Made by a program: the position numbers and the translations under genes. A stretch of DNA of 64,000 bases from Litomosoides sigmodontis (Eukaryota; Nematoda; Chromadorea; Rhabditida; Onchocercidae). Shown here piece by piece: positions 11,661 to 29,010 of the stretch. The stretch's first letter is position 1. Each line of letters begins with the position of its first letter. The stretch is taken from NCBI GenBank assembly GCA_963070105.1, contig OY718807.1, forward strand, positions 8,533,983 to 8,597,982, in the 5' to 3' direction. The notes under the pieces were generated by a model. It was not told the origin of the DNA. It saw only the letters and a program-made list of their open reading frames with translations, and searched no databases.

Positions 11661-14600
11661 TTATTATTTTCTTTTTAAATGATAAATAAGAAAATAATAA
11701 ATAATAAAATTTAAATAATGGTAATTATTAAGAATTAAATAATAAATAAGAATAAATAACTTAAATAATAAACAAGGATTTAATAAAGATAATAATAAAA
11801 AGAAAAGAAAAAGAAAATAATGATTTCATTTAGAATTAGTTTTTTTAGTTATTCTGTTAATATTACAGATATTTGAAATGTTTGATTTTCATTGCGTAAT
11901 TTTTTTTTGCTTAAATATATTTTAATTTTATTTGTAACAAATTTAGAACTTATTGTAAATGATTATATATATATATCATTTGTGTGTTCATCATCATCGT
12001 GACATTATTAATTTTTGCAACTTAATTTTAATGTGATTTTAGATTTTCTAAAAATTGCCGTAATTAGTTCAATTTGGTTTAAATTCATTTTATTGCGCAT
12101 GTCAACTTTTATTTTTTTGCATAAGCCTTTCTCAAAATTTTTTTAAATTCATTTTTTCTTCTTTCTTTCAATTTTTTACCTCTATTTATTGTTCTCTTCC
12201 TTCCTTCTTTAAATTTCATTTTATTTTTTGCATGCTTTAAATTGCCTCGCACTAAGTTTTTATGTTAACCTTATTTCATACCAAAACTTAACACAACCTA
12301 ACTTTTTGCTAACTTTATGTTGGAAATGCTTTTTCTAACTTTTTATTTATGCTGAAAAATTTGTTGATTTCCTAACATTTCTTTCGTTTTGCGTTTTGTT
12401 TTTTTTTATTAATTTTTTTCATTATTTTATGCTACTTTGCATGCATAAAATTTCTTCGTTGAACTTTGCACCCATTTTTGTTTTTAATTTATTTTGAATA
12501 TTTCTTTTATTTCTTCGAATGTAATATTGAAATTTCAGGTAATGGTAAAAATAAATGCGAATTCATTGCATGAAATAACTAAAATGGTTTTACGGAGGTT
12601 TCGTATTGTTGCGAACATTTCGCTACAGCGATGAGTTGATATGAATATGTTTTGACGAATTCATTTGCGACCATTTCGCAGATGGAATTTGTTGAAGAAT
12701 TTTTTTGTCAAAGGAAAGTTTTTTTGCGGTCAAGTGGGCATCAAAATTTAACGGTAAAAAGAAATGCTAGACGTATAAGATGTTAAATTCATTCGAAAAA
12801 AACAAACTATTGAAATGGATGATTTTGGATTTGCTTTATCAATTATCATATATATATATATATCAGGATGATAACAATGGTAGAAAAAAAAGAAGAGATA
12901 ACACGGCTGGAAGGATGTGAATGCTAGGAGAAGGAAGCGCTTTATGCCATTTACGTCATCGTTCATCCTTCCTCTCATTCAATCGGTTCACAAAATTCCT
13001 CTTTTTTTTCTTGCAATTAGGAATATTGAAGAGATAAAGAAGAAGATTTCGGTTATTACATTTAAAAAAAAGCAAAATTTAATAAAACATTTTTCACTTC
13101 TTTTTCAAAAAAATTCCATTAATAAAATTGAAAACAAACCACAGTTAAGTAAGTTATAACAATACTTTATAGCACCAAATAATAGGATTATAGGTAGAAT
13201 AGTATTTGTAATTAGATTACCTGTTATGATGCATAAGTGTGATTTACGAGCGTACGTAGTACAAGCGGTGCGAAACGATAAGCTTCACTTTTACACCTAA
13301 ATACACGATGGGAGCACATACTGGTAATATTCAGTTTTTAACAAAAAGGGGGAAAAACAAAGAGATGTTAGCAATAAATTTAATTTTAAATTAGTAGTTA
13401 CATTAATTGGCAACTAAAAAGAAAGAGAAGGAAAAATTAGAATGATCAGAAGTTCAATTTTAGTTATTATTTGAAAATTTTAAGCGTAAAATTTTTTTTT
13501 GCAAAAAAAAAGCACTTACATTTGGCATAACGCAACAACCGTACACAGCAATACATTTAAAATAAAAAAAAAACATTCAAGCAAAAATATAAATGTCGCT
13601 TAGCACATAAAAAATTCAAAAAAAATTTTTTTTTTTAAGAACATTCCATTCAATAACATTTTCATTTTTTTCAGAATCACTGTTCGTTCCACTTGTTTTT
13701 GCTTATTGTTGCTGTTGAAGTTGCATGGTTTGCGCAGCGCACTCATTGAAGTAAAAATTTAATTTTAGCAATTTATTTCATAGCAGTCACTACACACTAC
13801 TGGTCACTTCCTTGTTTGTTCATTGTTCTTTTTTTTTGAAATTCTCTTCTCTGCTTCTCTTATGTTCCTTTTGCATAAAATGATCCAATTTGCAAATCGA
13901 AAGTGTAATATTATTAATTGTAAAAAAAAGGAAAACTGTAATATAATTAATTGTGAAAAAAAGAAAACATCAAAATTTTTGTTTTAAAATTTCCAACAGT
14001 CATTTTTCTTTTGTTTTCAAAAATTTACTAAGCAAAAATTTAAAATGGCAAACTACATTTTAAAACCAAGTCTTCCGCAATGTTTCAAATCAATGTTTAA
14101 TACCAGTGAATTTATTTGAAATGAAACAAAATTAAACTTTACAATTTCAACTTCCCATCAATCCTTCTACTTCCATCCACAACAGATAATTAATTTAGCC
14201 AATTACACCGTGTAAATTGCAATAATTGTGAAAGAAAAAAAGTGCTAAAATAATCAAATAGAAATGCAGCATTGAGCATAATGTGTAAATTTGTCTCGAT
14301 GATGAAGAAATTGCAACGTTTAAATGATGAGAATGAGACAGTAGCAATTTGTGCCTGGCGGTAAATTAATTAGTGCGACCCATATCTGCAATTTCAACTA
14401 GCTCTCAGATCAAATAGCAAATTTATGCAAACGATTAGTTTGTGAGTTTGCATTTCTCTAGCAAACATCCGGCGAAATATGCTCGTTTTCGTCTTTGTGA
14501 ATTAAAAAAATTTGTTTTTTTTTTGGGAATTTTAGCAAGATGTGCAAATAAGTGCAATATTTGATTTTATTTCTTCATCCTAAACACATCTTTATCATTT

Positions 14601-14780
14601 AATGAGTTTTCTCTTTCCATCCACTATTCATTCACTTCCTAGCTACACGCTCTGAAATTATTCTAAAATTTAAATCATGTGAAAAAAAGCAAAGAAAATG
14701 ATTTATAAAATGAATGATTTGAAAAATGCTTCTTACCAAACAAGAGAGGAGAGGAACACAAAGAGCAAGGCGGTATTCAT
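11661..14780. other. Intergenic region, no supported gene
   Basis: AT-rich sequence with AATAAATAAG-like stretches (to about 11830), short (AT)n runs near 11967 and 12850, and pyrimidine-rich blocks. Open frames at 12748-12978 and 12917-13159 overlap on opposite strands and have no family resemblance. I see nothing else. Confidence 0.5.
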
Positions 14781-16350
14781 TTAGTAATTGATACTTTTGA
14801 AGTAGTCGGCAAGCGCTCCGGTTGTTTTGCTGCATTGTTCCGGCTGTACACCACCTTCGTATATTGAAATTATCACTGCTAAAAGAAATGAAAAATTATG
14901 CCAATCAAATAGATGAACATTTGTCAGCCGAGTTTCTTCAAACTTATTCCATAAAAAATTATTTGTGCGAAAATTAAAAGAAAATTTAATTTATTTTATA
15001 AGAAAAAAGTGCTATTTTTTCTCAAAAAAATTAGCTGTCGGAAGCAATTTGCAAAAAAAGTTATAAATAAATTTTATAAAATAATTTTGCGGTGTAATTT
15101 GCTAATTGCTTAATCAATAATTAAACTTTGTGAATTATTTAAAAAATTAAATTAGCATAAAGTTAATTTATGTACGAATATGTTTAGAGCGAATAGTTCC
15201 ATCCTTTTTCTTCTACCTTGTCCTGTTTTATAGATGAAAAATCCGGTTGATCCCTTCTTTCCAATGATTCTATCATCATCGGCTTGTAGCACAAAGTATT
15301 TCTCTCCTTCAAATTTCATACCTGTTCCTAATAACGAATCCTTATTTTGAAATCCTTTTCCAGCTGCTGCAGCCTCTGCTGCATCTAACTGAAATTTAAA
15401 TTTTTTCAAAAAATATAGTTACATCACCGTATTATTATTTGTTCATTTAATTAACATCATCATGTTATTGCTTGCTAATTTCATTACTACCGTTTATTTT
15501 TCTTCATTTCACTTTTATTCACAAATAATTAAGTGCTGGATAATTAAATGAATTATGATAGATTTACTTTTTTTGCTACATTTTACTTCTCTCTCTCTCT
15601 CTCCCTCTTTACAACTTATTTCATTTTTACTTTTTTTAAAACTCTTTTAAACAACTTTTACTTTTTTTTTCATCAAAAGTCTACTTTAGACTATATTCAC
15701 CGATAATTAATCAATACATTGATATTGAAATTAACGATGTATCTTTTCGCTAACAATTGCATTCCTGGGTTCATTTCTAAAACAGTTTAAAGTCATTTTT
15801 CTTTCAAACAAGCTTTCCACTTCTCCCTCTTTTCCCCTGTCTCTCTCTCTCTCTCTTCTCTCACTCTCCCCATCTATCATTTATGCATCCCTTATTGCAT
15901 TTTTCAAATTCATTTAATTCACTAAATTACATCATTCCACTAACAATTAGCTAAGTGAAATTGCAGATGCGTTTTCTTCCCTTTCGGCATACTCTCAGTG
16001 AAATAATTACTTAATCAATGAAAGGATAGAAATTAAAAAATTTACATCTAAAAATTTTTCTTTCTTTGCAACTAATTACTCTTAGTAAATGATAACATTC
16101 TTTTCCTAATTGTTAGAAAAAGTGATGTTGAATGAATTTCATTTGCAATTTTGCATTTCAATTTACACTTGCAATTTGTAACTAAGAAAGTTTGACAAAA
16201 CTGACGGAAATTTTTCCCTTCTTAAATTTTAAAATTTACCTTAAAATTATCGGATTTGCCCCAAATTGTTCCATCAAAACCGCAAATTGCTGCTTTCGAA
16301 ACATTGCCAGAGCCGACCAAATTATTATTGACCAAATCCGCCCAGGACAT
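14781..16350 (-). CDS. pfn: Profilin
   Basis: Three minus-strand exons: 16350-16240, 15388-15217 and 14878-14781. Exact phase joins give 126 aa, the normal profilin length (about 125-140). Profilin binds G-actin, poly-proline proteins and phosphoinositides and controls actin assembly in the cytoplasm. The N-terminus MSWADLVNNNLVGSGNVSKA carries the conserved Trp of the poly-Pro site. The middle has YFVLQADDDRIIGKKGSTGF, matching the profilin core (V-L-x-A-D-D ... GKKG). The C-terminal helix ends ALADYFKSINY. The start is the first ATG and matches the family N-terminus. Introns are about 850 and 340 bp. No missing residues or frameshifts are visible. Neighbours are unrelated. Confidence 0.95.
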
Positions 16351-16687
16351 CCTTTATCACTTTGTAAAGAAAAAGAAGTTGAAATGTACACTGATTAATC
16401 AGATCAGTTCACAGCAGCAGTAGCAGCAGCAACAACAACAACAACAGAAGCAGCAAATTAGATTAGGTCAGCACAGCTGATTTGCAATTGCTGAAATGTA
16501 AAATTAATTTAAGAAAAAAAAATTGCACGGTAATTATTTCTATTGTAAAACAAAGAAAAAGAAAAGTGATAAGCAAGAGAGCGAACTAACACGTATATTT
16601 CAAAAAAAGAAAGGAAGAATTTTAAACATTAGGAAAAATAAAAAGTGAAAAAAAAAATTAGTTTAAAAAATAATTTTTTTATTTCTA

Positions 16688-16944
16688 TTAAATGTCAAAC
16701 ATTTCTTTTAGTCTTTCTAAATCTTTCATCATCACTTTTATGACACTTTGCACCTCAATCTCACTTTCAGACATCTTGAACTTTTCCACTTTAACCTCAC
16801 TTTCAGACATCTTGAACTTTTCCACTTTAACCTCACTTTCAGGCATCTTGAACTTTTCCACTTTGACCTCACTTTCAGACATCTTGAACTTTTCCACTTT
16901 AACCTCATTTTCAGGCATCTTGAACTTTTCCACTTTCACTCTTC
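16688..16944 (-). CDS. Terminal exon coding five 12-residue repeats (partial gene)
   Basis: A minus-strand exon begins after the acceptor tttgctag (16945 side) in phase 1 and runs to TAA at 16690-16688. It encodes five copies of a 12-aa unit of the type VKVEKFKMSESE, with P/S and N/E variants, then IEVQSVIKVMMKDLERLKEMFDI. The DNA unit is exactly 36 bp (16760-16939). Substitutions among units include silent ones (taacc/tgacc), compatible with coding. The charged heptad-like pattern suggests a helical rod. No ATG is present and I could not find the upstream exon, so this may be the last exon of an unresolved gene, or a minisatellite that is open by chance. No function is assigned. Confidence 0.4.
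16760..16939. repeat. 36-bp minisatellite, five units
   Basis: Five head-to-tail 36-bp units of the form CTCACTTTCAGACATCTTGA plus ACTTTTCCACTTTAAC, differing at a few sites. The length is a multiple of three, so the reading frame is kept on both strands. Confidence 0.9.
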
Positions 16945-16950
16945 CTAGCA

Positions 16951-19900
16951 AATAGCACAGGTGAGCGTTAGCATGAGAATGTTACCTGAACTATTTTTAA
17001 AAGCGCAATTGTCAGCAATTATCCATGTAGTGCCGTTGCTCTTAAGCGTCAGCTGAGAGAGAATTTGTTCGACGCTACGTGAAATAAGAAGACAGATATG
17101 CGAACTAACTACCTAACCACTAAGCACACCATCCATCGGCTTCATCTTAAATTTACTCCTAAAGCTGCTTTCATACATTTGCTTCAGGTGCTAGCTTCAT
17201 TTCCTCTACTTTACTTGATGAAGCAATTTTAAGACAGACGAGGACGACGAAGAAGATGAAGAGGTTGATGGTTTAGAAAAGGGAATTAAAATTTGACTTC
17301 AAAAACACACACACACACACACCACACACGGACGCATGTATACAACAAAATATAAATTTTTGTTATTTGAATTAATTAATTGATTGGTGTTTTGGTTGAG
17401 AAATTTTTTTGCGAATTTCATGAACGCTTGAAACAGTTCCTAATTGGGTACTAATATTCTCAGATTAGAACTTTGATATTTCCGATTATTGAGAAGCTAT
17501 CGGAGGAAATGACGAAAAATTATGTTGGTGACTTCAAACATTTCAGTGAAATTTTAGAAATGCCATAATTCTGAAATCATTTTAAAATCAATAATTCCAT
17601 ACACTTTCCACGAGTGCTGTGCGTGTGTGTGTGTGTATAGAATATGAATCATTTAATATATAAGAAATGTATGTGCACTCGTATGATTATTGAGAACATG
17701 GAAATTATTTCGTTCGTTAATGCTAACCTTAAAAAATTAAATTCGGTAATTTTTCACTAGTAGCACACATTTTCAATAATAGCCTTTTTTTTCTCTCTAA
17801 AATTACGCATAAGTTTAAGGTTTTATTAATGCAATAAAAATACAATGTGGCAGAAAATTGAAGGAAGCACTGAGTCTAATTTAGATCACGTAATTTTTGA
17901 CGCATTAGCAAGATCGTTCAGGACATGAAATATATGATGGACGGATGAGTCGAATTTATTTAAACATTCACTGATTAGTTGAGAGACGCAAAAGAAAGCG
18001 GAAGTGTCGAAAAAAAATATGTGTGGGCGTTACTGTTCAACGGAAAAGAATTTCACCAATTTTTAGAATAACCAATTAAAAGTTCAAAATTTAATATTAA
18101 TTTCTGTCAACGAAAAGAGTGCCGCGTTTCTTTTTTCCTTCGCTTTTTAATTTCTGCAGTTTTATCATATAAATAAGCACAATTTACGTTGCGCCAAAAA
18201 AAAAATATATTTTCTCTCTTTTTCCCTCTCTCTCTCTTTCCTACTTCTCTTTTTGCATTTTTTGTTAATTGCAAAATTGCACTTTCTTATGCAATTTGTT
18301 TGAAACTATTGGAAGTGAAATTGGAGTGCTTCATCGCTCGTTTTTTTCTTGTGCCAATTTTTTCAATTCTTCGTGAATTTCTCGACTTATTTCACTTCCC
18401 TACTGTTTTTTCATTTCACTTTTACCTTAATTATTTTACTCCAAAAAAAAAAACTCAGAATTTTTTCAGTCAAATAATTTACCGTAAGTGAAAAAAATTT
18501 TTTTGAAAAACGATCTAACTTTCTTTCTTTTTTTTCGTTTTAAAATAATTTCAACGAGAAATGGAGAAATGGACAAAAGTTACGCCTCCTAATAACACGT
18601 AAATGTTGTAGAAGAGATTAGCGACAAGTCAATCAATACACATCATATCTTTAAGACAAAATTATCAATACAAATAAGCATTCATAAGCCAAAATCTAGC
18701 AGACGTGTAAGCCTATAAAATGGATGATGATGGAGAAAGTGAAAATAGTTGAAAATAAATTTAAATTAATAAAGAATTATGCAAACAAAAAAAATAAATA
18801 AATATTGAAATAACTCCTCCTTGCATGCTGCTTCACTTTCAACTCATTAATTCATAACAAAAAAATTCACACGAAAATCATCAAGAGGAGGAGGAGGAGG
18901 AGGGGGAGGAGAAGGAGGAGGAGGAGGAGGAGGAGGGGGAGGAGGAAGCATTAAATTTCATCCAATATTCGAAGCAAAGATGAGAAAGGTTGAAAGTGAT
19001 GAAAAGTAACAGATGGAAGCGAAGTGGAAAGTTTCGGAAAAGTCAGTGAAAGGAATGATCGACTGGAAGTTGTGATAGTAATGGTTAGTAGTAAGCTAGT
19101 AATTCGTTGAAGTAGCAGCTGTTCACCTCCCTTCTGTTCATCCCTCCTATTATCAACCTCAACTTCCTCCTCCTCCTCCTCCTCTTTTGCTTCCTCCTCT
19201 TTTTCTGTAATTGCGGGGAGGGAGTCATTTTCCTCCTCCTCCTCCTCCTCCTCTCTTTTTCCCTCCTGTCATATTTCTTCCACTCATACATTCCAAGCTT
19301 TATACAGCAGCGGCAGTTGTATAAAGCTTTTCGGTGGTTTCGTTTGAAAAAAATTTGAATAAAAATTAGCATAGAGCAAATGTAGCATAAGGTTGTCCTC
19401 ACTTTGTCCAGCAATATCCATCCCTCGCAGTTAGGGGGCATTATCTCTCTCAGCTAACAACGATAAATATCCAACGCTTGCAAAGCATCCCTAGCAGTAC
19501 CAGTTTATTTGTTTCCATTATTATGTTCATTTACGCTCAAAATAGTTCACAGTTAAAAAATGAGTTAATTTATTATCGAATTAATTTTTGCTTAATTTGA
19601 ATTCTCATTCAAGTAGCAATGAGTAAATTATCAGAATCAAATTTTATGAGAAGTTAATTTAGGGAATAAAAAATGGATTAGAACTATCACATTTATTTCG
19701 AAGTTTGGGAAAAAAAAGGAGCAATTAGAAATTTAGGAAAAAAAAGGAGCAATCAAAGTCGTCCTTTCAGTTAATTTTCCACCATTATTCCTATAAATCA
19801 ATGTGTGAAATTTTTACAAACCTAATTTCTCATTAAATTACTTCAATGATGCGCAACTTAAAAAGGAATAATGAGAAAAAGATTGAAATTAAAAAAAAAG

Positions 19901-20022
19901 AGCAACAACAATTTTGAAGCTCTTTTTTTCCCAATTTCCCACTTCCTTTATTTTTCTTTCTTTTTTTTTCTTTGTAAACAAAAATTGCTCAAATGATAAG
20001 ATATTGAAAGAGAGGAAAAATT
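16951..20022. other. Intergenic region with simple repeats, weak exon candidates
   Basis: Contains (CA)n at about 17308-17330, (GT)n at 17622-17635, (GGA)n at about 18885-18950 and the complementary (CCT)n clusters at 19160-19255. A plus-strand acidic stretch at about 17240-17300 (DEDDEEDEEVDGLEKG, then a stop) follows an AG and could be a terminal exon, but I found no partner. A short minus ORF near 19440 (MPPNCEGWILLDK, then a gtgagg donor) is equally unsupported. Confidence 0.4.
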
Positions 20023-24269
<4,247 letters not shown>

Positions 24270-24937
24270 TTACAGCCGCTAAACGCTACTAGTAAATGCA
24301 AGAGTATATAAAGCAAAAGAAATTTTTTCTTCCACTTTACACAGTTAATATTTCATGTGAATGAATGAAAATTTGCATTTAAAATTCATAAAAGAAAATG
24401 CCGATGGGTATGTCTTTTTTTTCTTTCCTTTCTTCCTTCTTCTCTTCCCAATCATTTCATTAAATTAGTAAAAGTAACAAACAAATAACACACACACAGA
24501 CACACACAATGAAGTAGAGCAACAACAAAATTTTGAAATGTTAAAAATTAACTTCTTAAAAAAATTTTAATTAAATTAGCAATCTTTCTTTTCAATTCTT
24601 ATATATATATATGTATTTATATGTATATATGTATATTTCTGTCAAAGTGAATGAAGCAAAAGAAATTTTCAAACAAACAAAAACAACAAGAAAAACAAAA
24701 ACAAAGAAGACAGCATTTAATGCTATGAGATGAGAGAAATATTAGTGTTTCGTCGGAGAGGAAATGACGCAAAAAAAAAAGTTTTTCGTTTTTAGTTTTT
24801 TTTTTTTTGAAATAAAAAAGTAGCACAGAGAGAAAAAAAAGAAAGATTAAATTGTACGATTAAACAATAATAGGCAAATAACAACTGAATTTTTTTTTTG
24901 TTTTCATTTTAAAATCTCTCAGTTAAATCTTTCTAAA

Positions 24938-27007
24938 TTAATGCAACTTTGCTTTTTCTTTCACTGGTCGTATTTGCGTGGTTGCGTGAAGTCGCAGTAG
25001 GACGGTGATCATTGTCCACGTTGAGATCAGTGATATGCCAATCCAGTGGCTAGCATTCCAATGATCCGAATAAGCATATTGAGACCATATTTGTGCAATT
25101 AAAGTTAGCACACAAATCTACAAATTTTATTTATTCATTTTATATAAAAATTTCAAGAAAATAAGCAACAAAAGGAAGGAGAGAGAGAGAGAGAGGGAGA
25201 GGGAGGAAGGGAAGGGGGGGAGAGAAGCAATAATTTTTAGCTTTATAGTAAAATTTAGATAGCAAAATTTTGAATAATTAAACGGAATACTTAAGGTTAT
25301 TTAAACTTATTCATCATATCTTCATAAGCTAATATTAGTTAAAATATTAAAAAAAAATTTCCCTTTTTTGTAAACTAAATTCTTTTATACTAAAATTTTG
25401 CTTAAGAAAGCAAAAAAAAAAGTATTGAAAATAAATGGATATTGAATATGAAACGTACAATAAATCGTGCATCAATAGCCACAAGACGATCGGTTGATTT
25501 TGTCCAATGCAAAGCGTGATTGCTGACCACGTATGACGTCAGAAAATCAGTACCCATAAATCGAGCACAAAATTCATGTGATTCATTCAAATGTACAAGT
25601 ACCTAAATGATGAAAAATAATTCGTTTGCAAAATTCAACTTTTCTCTTTAAATTAATGAAAATATTCATAAATTATAAAATTTAATAATAAATTTTCTTA
25701 ATTGGGGTTAGCTGTATGAAATTTCAAGAATTTAGTCATACAAAGATATCACTCGCCATCAATTGAAATTACTAAAATCATTCATGTAGGAAAAAGTATT
25801 GAATTTGGTAAAATACAAGAATTAAAAAAAAAAATTCTTTTTCTAAAGAATTTACTAATTTAAAATTAAGTGAATAATTTCAATTGAAACACTAAATTGC
25901 TACCTGACGATGTAGCAACCATTCAGGAAATGCAAGCCATGCAGCACCAATAATTACCGATACAATACTATCCACTTGGAATAGGACATTACCCATAAGG
26001 TTCGTGCTGACCGTTTCGCCCAATGTCCATCGATGATATGTTTGAAGGGAAAAATTCACTGCTAGCCAACTGTAGCACCAATATTTAGCAAATTTCAGAT
26101 ACTGCAATAAAAGAATAAAAAATTCTTAAGAATTGCTAATTCTTTTAAATATACGGAGGGAATTGAAAAATTAAATGAATGTTAAATTTTGAGAACAAAA
26201 ATGAAATGAAGCTAAAGGTAAATTTTAAATTTACACTAAATGCTACTATGGTATAAATAGCAAACACTCTTTCATTCTACAACTTTTCCCTTCCTATCAC
26301 TTCAACAATTTTGTTTTGTAAATTTTTGAACAAAACACTTTGGCTGACATTTGGATGAATTAAATTTGGTGTTTGCGTTGAACAATGCGCCAAAAGCAAA
26401 AGCACTGATATCAAACCCTGAAATTCAATTATTACACACAACAATTTCACTAATTTTTCTTTCTTTCATTTATTGAAGCACTAATTTCACAAATTTTTTT
26501 TTTCATCTGAAATTCAATTTATTATTTCAAACCAAACAAAAAAAAACTGGTAGCTCATCATTTTATTACAAAAAAAAAGAAAAATAAAAAATCTAATCTG
26601 ACAAATAAGCACTAATCGCGCACTGTGTTGCTGGAATTGATGAATTTTTTTTTTTTTTTGTTTCTTCGCGTAAGAATTGATCACTTTGTACTTTAATTTG
26701 TTCGCATAAAAATAAAATTTCATACAAAGAAAATATATTTTCAAAGTTATAAAAAAAAAAATGAAACAAAGAAAAAAAATGATTTTAATTTTAGAAAAAA
26801 AAAAAGATGTGAAATGAAAGATAGGATCAAACAAACTATGATGCGTTGAAGGTAGCATGTTGTGAGCGCTTCCACCGATGAATTTCTCAGGCGGTACATC
26901 AAAAAGCCAGCACCAATGTGTTGCCCACCGATACAGCGTAGCAAATGCCAATGTACACCATCTGTTTCGTAAATCTGATCAATTCAATCAGAATTAAATC
27001 AGTGGAG

Positions 27008-27040
<33 letters not shown>

Positions 27041-27197
27041 CAACAAATTGAGATAGTTGTTGAGCAAAAAAAAAACAAACAAACAAACTTACAAAGATGA
27101 AGTAGGCAATGAGTGATGGTGTGAAAAATAGTACTGTACCAATAAAAATTGCTATTGTCGCATCGAACAGTACCACACTTCGTCGCAATTCCATCAT
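24938..27197 (-). CDS. Multi-pass membrane protein with two similar halves, unknown function
   Basis: Six minus-strand exons: 27197-27093, 26974-26837, 26417-26349 (or to 26337), 26101-25904, 25602-25459 and 25117-24938. All introns are phase 0, giving about 277-281 aa. The start is the first of two ATGs (MMELRRSVVLFDATIAIF). About six to eight hydrophobic segments are visible. Half 1 (D-ATIAIFIGTVLFFTPSL ... HLLRCIGGQHIGAGFLMYRL ... QRIIGLISVLLLLAHC) parallels half 2 (D-SIVSVIIGAAWLAFPEW ... HEFCARFMGTDFLTSYVV ... RFIICVLTLIAQIW), suggesting internal duplication. The tail KEKAKLH has Lys residues near the position of dilysine ER-retrieval signals. The acceptor of exon 2 at 26975 (gatcag) restores phase; the nearer CAG would give a stop. 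The family is not recognised. The third exon's donor is ambiguous. Confidence 0.8.
27007..27034. repeat. Poly-T run
   Basis: About 28 consecutive T in the first intron of the membrane-protein gene on the minus strand (poly-A in the transcript sense). Confidence 0.9.
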
Positions 27198-28799
27198 CAC
27201 TTTAGTAAATTGAAAAATGAAAAATTGAAGAGTTTACGAAGTTAGCGTTAAGAAAATAAAAAAAAAAAACGTAAGGAAAGAAAGTATGCGTGTAGTTACG
27301 TGAATTTGCAATAGACACGTTTAACATTATCAGTTTTTTTCTTCTCCTTCAGAAAAAAAAAACTGAAAGAGAAAATTATCAGTAAATGATTTGGGCGAAG
27401 AAATGAGTGAAAAAAAATGCAAAAGAAAACGAAAGAATGAAGCGATAGAGAGAGAAAGAGAGAGAGAGAGAGAGAGGAAGGAGCAATTTACAATTGTAGC
27501 ATATGTGTTACTCAATTCATTTTGTTTATCACCTAATATACGTTTGCAAATTTGAAATAATTAAATTAAAATATGCACTGCCATATAGAAATATGAAAAA
27601 GTTGTGAAATCGTTTCACAAGTGAAATTGAGTGGCGAATCTACACTTTTCTTCTTTTTCAAATTTTCATTTAACCAATGAATGGAAAAGGAGAGGAAAGG
27701 GAGGGGAATGGAGGTGGAGGAAGGGGAGGAGGAGAGAGAGGATGGGAGGGAAATCAGCATTGATTAATTCAAGAAACTGGAATGAGTCTCAGGTAGGAAC
27801 GACGATGACAAATGTTTTATTGATTACAGATGAAAAAGGTATGATAAATTCCTTCCACATAGGTGTGCGTGAAAGGAATTCCTCCTCCGCCTCCTCGCTC
27901 TCTCCCTCTCCCTTTCCCTCTCCCTCTCCCTCTCCTTCTCCTCCCCCTCAACAGCATTAATTAACTAATTAACTAACTAACTAACTAACTAACAACAGTT
28001 ATCGTCATTATCAACTTCTCATCTAATATTTTTTCAGCTCGCTGATCACAATGACGTGTGCACACGTAGCGAAGAACATTGAAATGAGAAAAGGTCATGA
28101 AACATTTCAAATTTTTATTTATGCAAAAATCAACTCTGTTAAAACGTCGAATGCAAAGTGAAATCTCAAACTGTAATTAATATAAAATACGAAAGTAATA
28201 ACTCACTGAAAAGCAAACGTAAGTAAAATAAATTATTTCCCTTCTTTCTTCATTATCAATGGCAACATTTCGTGCAGAAAAAGAAAAAGCAAAACTCAAT
28301 TCATCCCATTTGCTCGTCATCGAAATCAAAAATTTGGTAATTAGGGAAATTTTCAAATGGTTTTGCTGTTGCCGCAGGTGCAGTTAAATTTTTGTTGCGT
28401 AGAATGGAATGGATATGATTTCCGATAGATTTATTTCATTTCAATGCTATCATCGAATTTCAGTTGAACACAAAATGCAATTGTATGAAATAAATTATTG
28501 CAAACATCACTAGACATGCGTCCTCATTAAATTAATTGAAATTTGAATGGATTTTTAATTGCTTTAACATTGGTATCGCTGCACTAACTACCATTAATTA
28601 ACTGCTTTCACATTATTACTATTATATTATTATTATTAGTATTATTGTGATTATTGCAATTGCTGTTACTGTTTACAATTTACAGTGACCTGTATATCAC
28701 AATTATTCATGGGGTGTATATTAATTGCTACTGCTATAATTATCGCAAGAACAATTCCTCCAACTGCTATTATTATTAATTACTATTAATTACTTTTAA

Positions 28800-28800
<1 letters not shown>
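27198..28800. other. Intergenic region with purine/pyrimidine repeats
   Basis: Holds a (GA)n block at about 27446-27477, a GGA-rich block at 27690-27750, (CTCCCT)n at 27897-27945 and (AACT)n at 27958-27992. No gene is supported. The open frame 27631-27960 follows the purine-rich repeats. Confidence 0.6.

Positions 28801-29010
<210 letters not shown>

Noticed and set aside
26837..26951. Alternative frames in exon 2 of the duplicated membrane protein (MAFATLYRWATHWCW...)
   Set aside because: All three frames are open, but only the frame using the acceptor at 26975 keeps phase and matches the second half of the protein.
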